This document shows positions 8,244-16,471 of a DNA stretch of 64,000 nt, piece by piece. Below the pieces are notes generated by a model. The model saw only the letters and a list, made by a program, of their open reading frames with translations. It made no database searches and was not told the origin of the DNA. The position numbers and the translations under genes are program-made. How positions within the stretch are numbered: position 1 is the stretch's first letter; every line of letters starts with the position of its first letter. Source of the stretch: Pseudomonas brenneri (GTDB taxonomy: Bacteria > Pseudomonadota > Gammaproteobacteria > Pseudomonadales > Pseudomonadaceae); assembly GCF_007858285.1 (NCBI RefSeq), contig NZ_VFIL01000007.1, positions 282,767-346,766 of the forward strand. Reading direction: 5' to 3'.

Positions 8244-8350
8244 CACCCAGGCGTAGTGATCCAATTTGTATCACCCCTGCACCGCATTCGTGCCCGGCAG
8301 GGCAACACCCACAAGCAATTTCGCCTTCCGGGCCTGCCCAGCCCTGAATA

Positions 8351-8367
8351 CTGTGCAACCTGCACAG
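8351..8367. promoter_or_regulatory. Palindrome upstream of codB
   Basis: CTGTGCA-ACC-TGCACAG is a perfect inverted repeat 82 bases before the codB start. It shares the CTGTG...CACAG arms with the second palindrome at 8421. A dimeric regulator site is likely; the PucR-type regulator encoded in the operon is a candidate. Confidence 0.5.
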
Positions 8368-8420
8368 CGCCCACCGTGCACCCATCACTGCCACGCAGTT
8401 GGCACGCGCGCTGCAACAGG

Positions 8421-8439
8421 CCCTGTGTCACTCACAGGG
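8421..8439. promoter_or_regulatory. Second palindrome, just before codB start
   Basis: CCCTGTG-TCACT-CACAGGG is a perfect inverted repeat ending 9 bases before the codB ATG. It could be an operator or an RNA hairpin that affects ribosome binding, as it overlaps the likely ribosome-binding region. Confidence 0.45.
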
Positions 8440-8448
8440 GAACGGCAC

Positions 8449-9717
8449 ATGACGCAGAACGAACCGGGCAACGATTACCCTCTCAGCGAAGTGCCTATGC
8501 ATGCACGCAAGGGCCTTGGCTCCACGGCCATGGTGTTGCTGGGCTTTACCTTTTTTACCGCGACCATGTTCGCCGGCGGCAAGCTGGGGGTGGCCTTCAG
8601 TTTTACCCAGATGCTCGGTGTCGTGGCCCTGGGTAACCTGCTGTTGGGTATCTACGCCGCAGGCCTGGGTTACATCGCCTTCAAGAGCGGCTTGAACTCG
8701 GTGCTGATGGGGCGTTTCTGCTTCGGTGAAGTGGGTAGCAAGTTGAGCGACCTGATCCTGGGCTTCACCCAGATTGGCTGGTACGCCTGGGGCACCGCCA
8801 CGGCGGCCGTGGTGCTGGGCAAATATTTCGAATTGAGCCAGGGCAGCGTGCTGGCGCTGATGGTGCTGTTCGGCCTGGTGTTCTGCGCCACGGCCTACGT
8901 GGGTTATCGAGGCCTGGAAATCCTCTCTTACATTGCCGTCCCGGCCATGGGCCTGCTGCTGTTGCTGTCGATGTGGGTGGCCACCGTGAAAGTCGGCGGG
9001 CTTGAAGGCTTGCTCGCGGTCGTGCCGAGTGGCGCGCTGGATCTGTCCACGGCCATTACCCTGGTATTCGGCACCTTTGTCAGTGGCGCCACCCAGGCGA
9101 CCAACTGGACACGGTTTTCCCGCTCGGCCAAGGTGGCAGTACTGGCCAGCCTGATCGGCTTTTTTATCGGCAACGGCCTGATGGTGCTGATCGGTGCCTA
9201 TGGCGCCATCGTCTATCAACAGCCGGATGTGGTGGAAGTGTTGCTGCTGCAAGGTTTCGCCATGGCCGCAATGGCCATGTTGCTGCTCAATATCTGGAGT
9301 ACCCAGGACAACACCATCTACAACTTCGCCGTCGCCGGCTGCAACCTGCTGCGTACCAGACGGCGCAAGACCGTGACCCTGGCCGGCGCCGTGATCGGTA
9401 CCCTGCTGGCCTTGCTGGGCATGTACGACATGCTGGTGCCCTACCTGATTTTGCTGGGCACCGTGATTCCACCGATTGGCGGGGTGATCATGGCCGACTT
9501 CTTCTATCGCTATCGCGGCCAGTATCCTCGGCTGGCAGACGTGCGCTTGCCGGCGTTCAATTGGCCGGGGCTGATGGCCTATGCCGTCGGGACGGTGCTG
9601 GCATTCAGCTCGCCGTGGGTTGCGCCCCTGGTAGGGATTGTCGCTGCGGCCGCCACTTACATCCTGCTCACGGCCGTCCTGCGCATACGCGTGCCATTGG
9701 CTGACGTTCAGGCATGA
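8449..9717 (+). CDS. codB: Cytosine permease CodB-like transporter
   Basis: A 422-residue NCS1-family transporter for cytosine or a related base. The start at ATG 8449 was chosen over the longer open frame because it gives the family N-terminus (NDYPLSEVPMHARKGLGSTA). About twelve transmembrane segments follow, with family signatures such as FTFFTATMFAGGKLG and FTQIGWYAWG near the N-terminus and NIWSTQDNTIYNF. It overlaps the PucR-type gene by 4 bases (ATGA) and the cytosine deaminase follows, so import, regulation and deamination are in one operon. Confidence 0.93.
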   Translation: MTQNEPGNDYPLSEVPMHARKGLGSTAMVLLGFTFFTATMFAGGKLGVAFSFTQMLGVVALGNLLLGIYAAGLGYIAFKSGLNSVLMGRFCFGEVGSKLSDLILGFTQIGWYAWGTATAAVVLGKYFELSQGSVLALMVLFGLVFCATAYVGYRGLEILSYIAVPAMGLLLLLSMWVATVKVGGLEGLLAVVPSGALDLSTAITLVFGTFVSGATQATNWTRFSRSAKVAVLASLIGFFIGNGLMVLIGAYGAIVYQQPDVVEVLLLQGFAMAAMAMLLLNIWSTQDNTIYNFAVAGCNLLRTRRRKTVTLAGAVIGTLLALLGMYDMLVPYLILLGTVIPPIGGVIMADFFYRYRGQYPRLADVRLPAFNWPGLMAYAVGTVLAFSSPWVAPLVGIVAAAATYILLTAVLRIRVPLADVQA

Positions 9718-10919
9718 GCCTGACCGTGGCGGATGTGCTGGCCCTCCCGGGGCTGGAATCCATGAGCCTGCGCGCGGGTAGCGCAGGCCTGGATAATGGC
9801 GTGCGCTGGCCTTATGTGGCCGAGAACAACGGCATTGCCGAGTGGGTGCTAGGCGGTGAACTGGTGTTCGTCACCGGCATCAACCATCCACGGGATGAGA
9901 CCAATCTCCTGCGCCTGCTGGACGAAGCCTGCTCGCGGCGCGTCGCCGGCCTGGTGATCCTGACGGGGCCGGATTACATCCAGGGGATTGCCCCGGGATT
10001 GCTGGACGCCGCCGACGCCGCCGGAATGCCGCTGATCGAACAACCTTATTCACTGAAAATGGTCCTGGTAACCCAGGCCATCGGTTCCGCGCTGATCGAG
10101 GCCGAACAGTTGGGGCGTTCACGGCATGACGTGCTGGAGCGCCTGTTGGCCGGAGACTATCAATCCCTCGACCTGCTCCTGCACCGCGCCAGCCAACTGG
10201 GCATGCCACTGACCGGGCACTGGCAAGTCGCGCAACTGCAACTGGACGGCGGCGACGCGTTATTTGCGCAAAACCTGGCGGGGGATGCCGAGACCCAATT
10301 GGCCCGCCAGCACGATGGCATTACCCGTCGATTGCGCCAGTTCGCCGCCGAGCATCCCTCGCGCCTGCCCGTGCTCGGCAGGGCTGGACAATGGACCCTG
10401 CTGCTTGCGGCCCCCCATCAGGACCACCGGCAACGCCTGGTGAACTGGCTCAAACCATTGAATCTGCGCCTGGCCCCGCTAAAGCTCTGTATCGGCTTGA
10501 GCGCGGCCCAACACCCGGCCTCCGGCCTGGCCCAGGCCCTGGACGAAGCTCGCCAGGCGCTGGTGGTCGCCCGGCGCTTTGGCGAACATGCCGGTGTCTG
10601 TGTCTACGATGAACTCGGGGTGCTCAAGCTACTGAGCGCGGTGCGCGATCGCGGGCTACTCGACCAGTTTCTCCATGAACGCCTGGGGCCTCTGCTGCGC
10701 CATGACCAACGCCACGGCCCCAGCCTGATGCCGACCCTGCAAGCCTGGTTCCTCGACAATGGTAACCTTGTGGCTGCGGCCCTGCGGTTGGCGGTCCACC
10801 GCAACACCCTGACCCACCGCGTCCAGCGCATCGAGGCCCTGTGCGGGCTATCGCTGGACAATCCCAATGACCGTCTGGACATCGGCGTCGCGCTGATGAT
10901 CTGGCGGCTGTCTGCCTGA
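9714..10919 (+). CDS. PucR-family transcriptional regulator
   Basis: A 401-residue regulator: N-terminal PucR domain (about 1-130, starting MSLTVADVLALPGL and carrying VRWPYVAE), a GGDEF-like middle region without the catalytic motif, and a C-terminal PucR-type helix-turn-helix (WFLDNGNLVAAALRLAVHRNTLTHRVQRIE). PucR proteins activate purine and related nitrogen-source catabolism. Its place between codB and codA suggests it responds to cytosine or its breakdown products. The palindromes before codB are candidate sites. Confidence 0.9.
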   Translation: MSLTVADVLALPGLESMSLRAGSAGLDNGVRWPYVAENNGIAEWVLGGELVFVTGINHPRDETNLLRLLDEACSRRVAGLVILTGPDYIQGIAPGLLDAADAAGMPLIEQPYSLKMVLVTQAIGSALIEAEQLGRSRHDVLERLLAGDYQSLDLLLHRASQLGMPLTGHWQVAQLQLDGGDALFAQNLAGDAETQLARQHDGITRRLRQFAAEHPSRLPVLGRAGQWTLLLAAPHQDHRQRLVNWLKPLNLRLAPLKLCIGLSAAQHPASGLAQALDEARQALVVARRFGEHAGVCVYDELGVLKLLSAVRDRGLLDQFLHERLGPLLRHDQRHGPSLMPTLQAWFLDNGNLVAAALRLAVHRNTLTHRVQRIEALCGLSLDNPNDRLDIGVALMIWRLSA

Positions 10920-10947
10920 TTGCTTTTTGCCCAAGAGGAACTTGCCC

Positions 10948-12183
10948 ATGCATATCATCAACGCCCGCCTGCGCAACCGTGAAGGCCTGCATGATCTGCA
11001 CCTGGAACATGGCCGGATCGCCAGCATTACCCCACAAACGGCCGTACCGCCCCTGGGACCGGACGACCTGGATGCCGCCGGTAACCTGGTGGTGCCGCCT
11101 TTTGTCGAGCCACATATCCACCTCGACGCCACCCTCACCGCCGGCGAACCGCGCTGGAATATGAGCGGGACGCTGTTTGAAGGGATCGAATGCTGGGGCG
11201 AACGCAAGGCCAGCATCACCCAGGAAGACACCAAGACCCGCGCCAAACAGACCATCCAGGCCCTGGCGGCCCATGGCATCCAGCATGTACGCACCCATGT
11301 GGACGTCACCGATCCCGACTTGACGGCGCTCAAGGCCATGCTCGAAGTGCGCCAGGAGAGCAGCCACCTGATCGACCTGCAGATTGTCGCGTTTCCCCAG
11401 GAGGGCATCGAGTCCTACCGCAATGGCCGCGAGCTGATGGAGGAAGCCATTCGCCTCGGCGCCGATGTGGTCGGCGGCATTCCCCATTTCGAGTACACAC
11501 GCGACCAGGGGGTCAGCTCGGTCAAGTTCCTCATGGACCTGGCCGAACGCACGGGCTGCCTGGTCGACGTGCATTGTGATGAAACCGACGACCCCCACTC
11601 GCGATTTCTCGAAGTGCTGGCCGAAGAGGCACGCAGCCGTGACATGGGTAGCCGCGTCACCGCCAGCCACACCACAGCCATGGGCTCCTACGACAATGCC
11701 TACTGCGCCAAACTGTTTCGCCTGCTGGGACACTCCGGCATCAGCTTTGTGTCCTGCCCCACCGAAAGCATTCACTTGCAGGGCCGTTTCGATAGTTTCC
11801 CCAAACGCCGGGGCGTGACCCGGGTCAACGAATTGCTGGAGGCCGGCATGAACGTCTGCTTCGGCCAGGACTCCATCGTCGACCCCTGGTACCCACTGGG
11901 CAACGGCAACATCCTGCGGGTGCTCGAAGCCGGTTTGCATATCTGCCATATGCTCGGCTACAGCAACCTGCAGAGGGCCCTGGACCTGGTCACCGACAAC
12001 AGCGCCAAAGCCATGGCCCTGGGCGATCGCTACGGCCTGGAGCCCGGGCGGCCGGCCAACCTGTTGATCCTGTCGGCAGACAGCGACTACGAAGTCATTC
12101 GCAGCCAGGGCCTGGCGCTGTATTCGATCCGCAACGCCAAGGTGTTGATGAAGCGCCAGCCGGCGCAAGTGACGTTTCTATAA
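10948..12183 (+). CDS. codA: Cytosine deaminase CodA
   Basis: Metal-dependent amidohydrolase of 411 residues converting cytosine to uracil and ammonia. The start is the ATG at 10948 after AAGAGGAA; the upstream TTG has no support. Metal and active-site motifs are seen in order: PHIHLDAT, the mid-chain VDVHCDETDD, ASHTTAMGSYDN, and FGQDSIVDPWYPLGNGN. This matches E. coli CodA in length and motifs. Last gene of the codB-pucR-codA operon. Isoguanine or creatinine activity cannot be excluded. Confidence 0.95.
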   Translation: MHIINARLRNREGLHDLHLEHGRIASITPQTAVPPLGPDDLDAAGNLVVPPFVEPHIHLDATLTAGEPRWNMSGTLFEGIECWGERKASITQEDTKTRAKQTIQALAAHGIQHVRTHVDVTDPDLTALKAMLEVRQESSHLIDLQIVAFPQEGIESYRNGRELMEEAIRLGADVVGGIPHFEYTRDQGVSSVKFLMDLAERTGCLVDVHCDETDDPHSRFLEVLAEEARSRDMGSRVTASHTTAMGSYDNAYCAKLFRLLGHSGISFVSCPTESIHLQGRFDSFPKRRGVTRVNELLEAGMNVCFGQDSIVDPWYPLGNGNILRVLEAGLHICHMLGYSNLQRALDLVTDNSAKAMALGDRYGLEPGRPANLLILSADSDYEVIRSQGLALYSIRNAKVLMKRQPAQVTFL

Positions 12184-12204
12184 ACAATCAAGTACGTATA
12201 CCCC

Positions 12205-13176
12205 TCAGCCTTGGTGCGTCGCGGCCCCGAAAAGACTGACACTCAGCAGCGTATCCGCCTGAACCTGCAGACGTACCGGCGCCGTGCCACCCGGCATCAC
12301 CACGGCAACGTCTCCCGCCTCGACCCAGCCAGCCCGCCAAGCCGCACAGGCAACCGCGCTGGCACTGGTCCCGGAGGACGCCGTAGGTCCCTCGCCACGC
12401 TCAAATACTCGGGCAATCACCCGATTGGCTGCGGCGCGCGCGACCCATTGCAGGTTGACCCCGGCCGCACAGGGCCGGCCATCACCTGCTGGAGGGGCAA
12501 AGGCAATCGCTTTCAACGCGTCAAACAGCTCAGGCTGGTGCATTTGCCGATTGTCCGGCAAGGCCGATACGCGCTCGACCAAGGTCACACAATGGGGATT
12601 GCCAATACGCACAAATTGACTGCGTGCCCATTGCGAGTTGATCGCGGCCAGCGCACTCACAGGGCCCGGCTCGGCACTCCCCACCCCCTGCGCACCCACC
12701 GCCGGCGGCCCGAATGCCGGCTGCCCCAGCGCCAACCAGAACCCTGGAACCTGCTCATGGACCGCCGGCTCAACCCATGTCGCCACCGGCGATAGCGCAT
12801 CAGGTTTGTCATGGTGTACCAGCAGTTCGCAGGCCTGGGTCATCAACCCCGCATCCGTCAGGGCCTGGGCAAAGATCGTCAAGCCATTGCCACTGCGCTC
12901 GGCCAGGGAACCATCGGTATTGATGATCAGCAGGTCATACGGCGGCGCAGCCTGAAACGGCCCGACCAGCAAACCATCGCAGCGATAGGCCTTGGCCTCG
13001 GCTGGACGCGGCGACGTTCCCCAGCCACATTCAGACGCTATCGCCGACGCCGTCCACGCCTGGCGGGTACTGGCGGCCAGTGCGGCGCTGGTGGGCACGG
13101 CAATGCCCCGGCGACGTAACAGGGCCGGGCTGACCACTCCGTAGATATTGCCGCGAGCGTCGTAGAACAAGGTCAT
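12205..13176 (-). CDS. DapF-like (diaminopimelate epimerase family) protein with Cys-to-Ser changes
   Basis: A 323-residue member of the DapF/PhzF fold family. The two catalytic motifs of DapF are both recognisable: NTDGSLAERSGNG (residues 87-98) where the enzyme has a Cys, and GEGPTASSGTSA (residues 261-272) where the second Cys is expected. Serine is found at both places (Ser95 and Ser268), so proton abstraction by thiols as in DapF is not possible. The rest of the fold, including IGNPHCV at 191-197, is kept. The ATG at 13176 (GGTGG before it) was chosen over the one at 13227. Essential lysine-pathway DapF is surely elsewhere; this is probably a different amino-acid isomerase or a non-catalytic paralogue. 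Confidence 0.75.
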   Translation of the reverse strand: MTLFYDARGNIYGVVSPALLRRRGIAVPTSAALAASTRQAWTASAIASECGWGTSPRPAEAKAYRCDGLLVGPFQAAPPYDLLIINTDGSLAERSGNGLTIFAQALTDAGLMTQACELLVHHDKPDALSPVATWVEPAVHEQVPGFWLALGQPAFGPPAVGAQGVGSAEPGPVSALAAINSQWARSQFVRIGNPHCVTLVERVSALPDNRQMHQPELFDALKAIAFAPPAGDGRPCAAGVNLQWVARAAANRVIARVFERGEGPTASSGTSASAVACAAWRAGWVEAGDVAVVMPGGTAPVRLQVQADTLLSVSLFGAATHQG

Positions 13177-13613
13177 TGTGTGGTCCACCTCAACATCCGC
13201 CGATTGTCGGCAATGGGAAAAGCGCATGGCGATTGTGGGGGATGTCGGCGTAGGACACCACTTACGGGAGTGCTGAGCATGACCATGGCAAAAACACCTG
13301 GGTCACTCGTGCCGAGGTCGTGCAAGTCAGGGCGTACGTCCCGGCAGCCACCTGATCCGCATGCAAAAGTGGCCTGGAAGGTGGTAATCCTGTGCAAACA
13401 GCCCGGGGTTCAACACCATTCACACGGATTACGCACCATCCAGGCCACCTCAAGCAGGTCTGATAGCCTCTATGTGGTGGTCATTGGCAAAGTGTTCCGT
13501 CTTGTAAAAAGAAAGTTCATGGCGCCCAAGGGAACCTGGCTCGCTCGATAAGGCCTGATGTGCAAGGATGTCGCGCCAGACATCGTTCGCTGAACGCAAA
13601 ACCAAGGATTTTC
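13177..13613. other. Gene-free interval (437 bases)
   Basis: Lies between two divergent genes, the DapF-like gene (minus) and the MFS gene (plus), so it should hold both promoters. I find no ORF with protein-like composition, no strong hairpin and no REP element. A weak CCACC/GGTGG pair near 13450-13480 is the only symmetry seen. Confidence 0.5.
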
Positions 13614-14765
13614 ATGACTGCCATTCCCACCCCTGCGCCTGTGGTTCCAGGACGCCAGGAACAAATGTCGACCCGTATCGCGTTTTTTATTGCAGGCTTC
13701 GGTATTGCCGCCTGGGCCCCCTTGGTCCCCTATGCCAAGGCACGCGCACAACTCAACGAAGGTACGCTGGGCCTGTTGCTGTTGTGCCTGGGCGTGGGGT
13801 CCATAATCGCCATGCCGGTAGCCGGCGTGCTGGCGTCACGCTATGGCTGCCGACGTGTGCTCAGCGCCGGGACGATCCTGCTTTGCGTGGCCTTGCCGAT
13901 GCTGGCCACGGTCAGCTCGATACCGTGGCTGATAGCAGGGTTGTTTCTGTTCGGTGCAGGCCTTGGCACGGTGGACTCCACCGTCAACCTGCAGGCGGTG
14001 ATCGTTGAACGGGCCAGTGGCAAAACCATGATGTCGGGTTTCCATGGGCTGTTCAGCCTGGGAGGGATTGTCGGGGCGGCGGGTGTCAGCGCGTTGCTGG
14101 GCTTGGGGCTCTCACCGCTTTCGGCCACCCTGGTGGTCATCGTGATTACGCTGGCCGCACTGCTCAAGGCGGCCCCGCACTTGTTGCCCTACGGCAGTGA
14201 GAGCCGCGGCCCAGCCTTTGCCATCCCGCACGGCGTGGTGCTGTTTATCGGCTGCCTGTGTTTTATCGTGTTCCTGGCAGAAGGTGCCGTGCTCGACTGG
14301 AGCGCCGTGTTCCTCAGTGACGAACGCGGCCTCGATGAAGCCTATGCGGGCCTGGGTTATGCGGCGTTTGCCTTGACCATGACCATCGGACGCCTGACCG
14401 GTGATGCCATTGTTCGTCGCCTGGGTGCCACACGGGTAATCGTGATCGGCGGCGCGCTGGCCACCACCGGCATGCTGTTGGCCACGCTGCTTCCCGCGTG
14501 GGAGACCGCGCTGCTGGGCTATGCACTGGTAGGCGCCGGCTGTTCGAATATCGTGCCGGTGCTGTACACCGCAGTCGGCAAACAAACGGTCATGCCGGAG
14601 CATATTGCGGTGCCCGCCATTACCACACTGGGTTATACGGGTATTCTCGCAGGCCCCGCGCTGATCGGCTTTATCGCCCACGGCAGCAGCCTGAGCGTGG
14701 CCTTTGTGTTGATCGCCGTGCTCCTGCTGGGCGTAGCGATCAGTGGGAAAATACTGCGGGTGTAA
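13614..14765 (+). CDS. MFS transporter (YbjJ-like)
   Basis: A 383-residue major-facilitator protein with about twelve transmembrane segments. The start ATG 13614 follows AAGGATTTTC and gives the family N-terminus. The MFS signature GVLASRYGCRRVL (loop 2-3) and the second-half repeat GRLTGDAIVRRLGATRV are present. The length and the segment GTVDSTVNLQAV suggest the YbjJ/fucose-like branch. Substrate unknown. A few bases after its stop lies the end of the hrp-linked island. Confidence 0.85.
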   Translation: MTAIPTPAPVVPGRQEQMSTRIAFFIAGFGIAAWAPLVPYAKARAQLNEGTLGLLLLCLGVGSIIAMPVAGVLASRYGCRRVLSAGTILLCVALPMLATVSSIPWLIAGLFLFGAGLGTVDSTVNLQAVIVERASGKTMMSGFHGLFSLGGIVGAAGVSALLGLGLSPLSATLVVIVITLAALLKAAPHLLPYGSESRGPAFAIPHGVVLFIGCLCFIVFLAEGAVLDWSAVFLSDERGLDEAYAGLGYAAFALTMTIGRLTGDAIVRRLGATRVIVIGGALATTGMLLATLLPAWETALLGYALVGAGCSNIVPVLYTAVGKQTVMPEHIAVPAITTLGYTGILAGPALIGFIAHGSSLSVAFVLIAVLLLGVAISGKILRV

Positions 14766-14778
14766 TAACCCCGGGGCA

Positions 14779-15393
14779 CTACAGGTTCTTGTTGTTTTCA
14801 AGCCAGCCATCAAGGTCTTTGTTGCTCAACCACCCCTTCTGGTAATGACTGCCATAAATGCGTCGCCAGCCAGAATGGATGCGTTCCAGTGAGCTCAAGA
14901 GCCTGGGGCGGTCCACCAGGTTTTTGGACATGTACACCAGTTGTTCGCTGTACATCTTTTTCGGCAACCCCGTGGCAGGGTCCCGAATGACCACGCCCTC
15001 CTTGTCCATTTCGTCCGGGTCCCTGCTGATTGAGACAAGCCTCTCGATCTGCACATAGCCGACGCTCTCAAAAAAGCTTATACGGTCCCGGGACCTGTCA
15101 CGCAGCTCATCAAATGCCGCCCTGAACGCCTGCACCAGCTCGACATTGGTCTTGGCGTGAAAGGGGTCCGAGCTGAAGGCATTCGGGTCGCTGTTGCCAA
15201 ATACGCCCTCTACGGCCCTCGACAGACTTTGCCGCGTTATAAAACCCTTCTCATCGAGGATTGCGTCGATCAACCGTGGGCGCAGGACAAGGGCTCTGGC
15301 CAGCAGGATGGCGTTATTGAGCGCTGGTGTATCAGTCATTTTTTCACTGGCGATTCGCTGCAGCGACGACAGTTTCAATCCTTCATTTTTCAT
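14779..15393 (-). CDS. HrpL-island protein A, C-terminal part (NolX/HrpF/HrpK-like repeat)
   Basis: An open frame of about 204 residues from the ATG at 15393 (a further ATG at 15423 is in frame). It carries one complete and one partial copy of a repeat of about 90 residues, of the kind seen in the NolX/HrpF/HrpK translocator group: a helix with LVxAFRxxFDEL, then ...LVYMSKNLVDRPRLLSSLE..., then a loop ending in KDLDGWLE. It overlaps the next gene by 11 bases in a different frame. The first repeat begins in that gene and ends in this one, so the two are probably one gene split by a frameshift. No signal peptide. Role as a type III substrate is an inference from the hrp box upstream. Confidence 0.55.
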   Translation of the reverse strand: MKNEGLKLSSLQRIASEKMTDTPALNNAILLARALVLRPRLIDAILDEKGFITRQSLSRAVEGVFGNSDPNAFSSDPFHAKTNVELVQAFRAAFDELRDRSRDRISFFESVGYVQIERLVSISRDPDEMDKEGVVIRDPATGLPKKMYSEQLVYMSKNLVDRPRLLSSLERIHSGWRRIYGSHYQKGWLSNKDLDGWLENNKNL

Positions 15394-15730
15394 GAAAGTT
15401 TTCCAGCGCGGAAAAATGATCACCCAGCGCCTTCACTAGCTGGCTATCCGGCAGTTGGGTATAGGGATTCACATGGGTTGCACGCGCTGGTGGCGTGTTT
15501 TTCAGCTCCTGATGATGCTGCGTGATCTCGTCAGGCGTGGCCCATCGCAAGGGGCGCCGGAAACCTGAGGATCGAATCGTGCTGGGCAAAGGTTGATTGT
15601 CAACCTGCCACCCACGCGGCGTGTTCTCGCTTGAAGCAGCATGAGCTTTCTGTTGTGCGTCATCCGGTATCGCATCATGGCGGCTCGTGATATCGGGCCG
15701 CAGCAGAGGTACCCCACCGTCAATTGCCAT
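15383..15730 (-). CDS. HrpL-island protein A, N-terminal part
   Basis: A frame of 115 residues starting at ATG 15730 (AAAGGTGG 12 bases upstream). The N-terminus is polar and rich in Ser, Pro and Gln, as in many type III effectors; there is no signal peptide. The last 20 residues, LVKALGDHFSALENF, form the first helix of the NolX/HrpK-like repeat that continues in the next frame. A TGA at 15383 closes the frame in the run GAAAAATGA; removing one A from A5 would join it to the downstream frame. A hrp box ends about 80 bases upstream. Confidence 0.6.
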   Translation of the reverse strand: MAIDGGVPLLRPDITSRHDAIPDDAQQKAHAASSENTPRGWQVDNQPLPSTIRSSGFRRPLRWATPDEITQHHQELKNTPPARATHVNPYTQLPDSQLVKALGDHFSALENFHEK

Positions 15731-15811
15731 GTTTCATTTCCACCTTTACTAGATCCATACTCAGACCGGCCACCACCGTCACTGCAAGAGTGGCTTCCAA
15801 CAAGCGCAAAG

Positions 15812-15839
15812 TATGTGGCCTACCGCCCGCAATGGTTCC
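15812..15839 (-). promoter_or_regulatory. hrp box 1 (HrpL-type promoter) for protein A gene
   Basis: On the minus strand GGAACC is followed after exactly 15 bases by CCACATA, matching the HrpL consensus GGAACC-N15/16-CCACNNA. It lies about 80 bases before the start at 15730. Confidence 0.85.
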
Positions 15840-15899
15840 GGGGTAGCCGATCATTTTCGATGACTGCATGTAAACAACGAGCAGGGCCTGGGCGCAGAT

Positions 15900-16247
15900 T
15901 CAGTCAGGTTCTCGGGACGACAACGTTCCCGACCTGCCCCCCCCCAGCAAGGCTTTTATAGCGCTGATCAGCCCCGTTGTGACACCTGCGCCAGCCTCCA
16001 TTGTGGCGCCTGGAGCAACGGGGGGTCGGTAGGGCAGCATGCCCTTGGCAAAGTCGTCCGCTGCCGGGGCCTTGAATGTGTATTGACCAGAAAAATTCTT
16101 GAATTGCTGAACTTCGGCACCTTCCTTGCCAGGCGTATCCTGACTCTGGACGCCGATAGATTGGCCCTGCGTGCTGTTTTCGCAAGGAGGCACAAGAAGG
16201 GATTGCGGCAGGCCGGGAGTTTGAGTTCCAAACGACGTTGAAGTCAT
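15900..16247 (-). CDS. HrpL-island protein B, small hypothetical
   Basis: A 115-residue protein starting at ATG 16247 (GAGGGTGTTGAC before it). The N-terminus is Ser/Thr/Gln-rich and amphipathic with no signal peptide; a Gly/Ala-rich weakly hydrophobic helix (VTTGLISAIKALLGGG) lies near the C-terminus. I recognise no family. The hrp box at 16306 makes it a candidate type III secreted protein, chaperone or accessory factor. Confidence 0.6.
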   Translation of the reverse strand: MTSTSFGTQTPGLPQSLLVPPCENSTQGQSIGVQSQDTPGKEGAEVQQFKNFSGQYTFKAPAADDFAKGMLPYRPPVAPGATMEAGAGVTTGLISAIKALLGGGRSGTLSSREPD

Positions 16248-16305
16248 GTCAACACCCTCGCTTTGAGTAAAACCGGCAGCGTCATAAAGGCCGCCAGATA
16301 CACGT

Positions 16306-16333
16306 TATGTGGCAACCCACTGAAAACAGTTCC
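16306..16333 (-). promoter_or_regulatory. hrp box 2 for protein B gene
   Basis: GGAACT, 15 bases, CCACATA on the minus strand: one mismatch (T for C at position 6) from the -35 element of HrpL promoters and a full match to CCACNNA. About 60 bases before the start at 16247. Confidence 0.82.
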
Positions 16334-16471
16334 TGATCATTGAAGTAGCAGGCGATGAGCGGATGCGGGCAGTATCAGACTGCCCTGTCATCGAGAAATT
16401 GGGAATCCGGGGCGAACCGGGAAACACCGCGAAAGACTTGCGGTACTTCCCGGTTCTGTACTGCCAGCGGT

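Noticed and set aside
10624..12168. 514-codon frame antisense to codA
   Set aside because: Shadow of codA; composition (His, Gln, Ala) typical of antisense frames in Pseudomonas.
13180..13551. 123-codon frame in the 437-base gap
   Set aside because: Low protein-like character, no ribosome-binding site, and it would cover both promoters.
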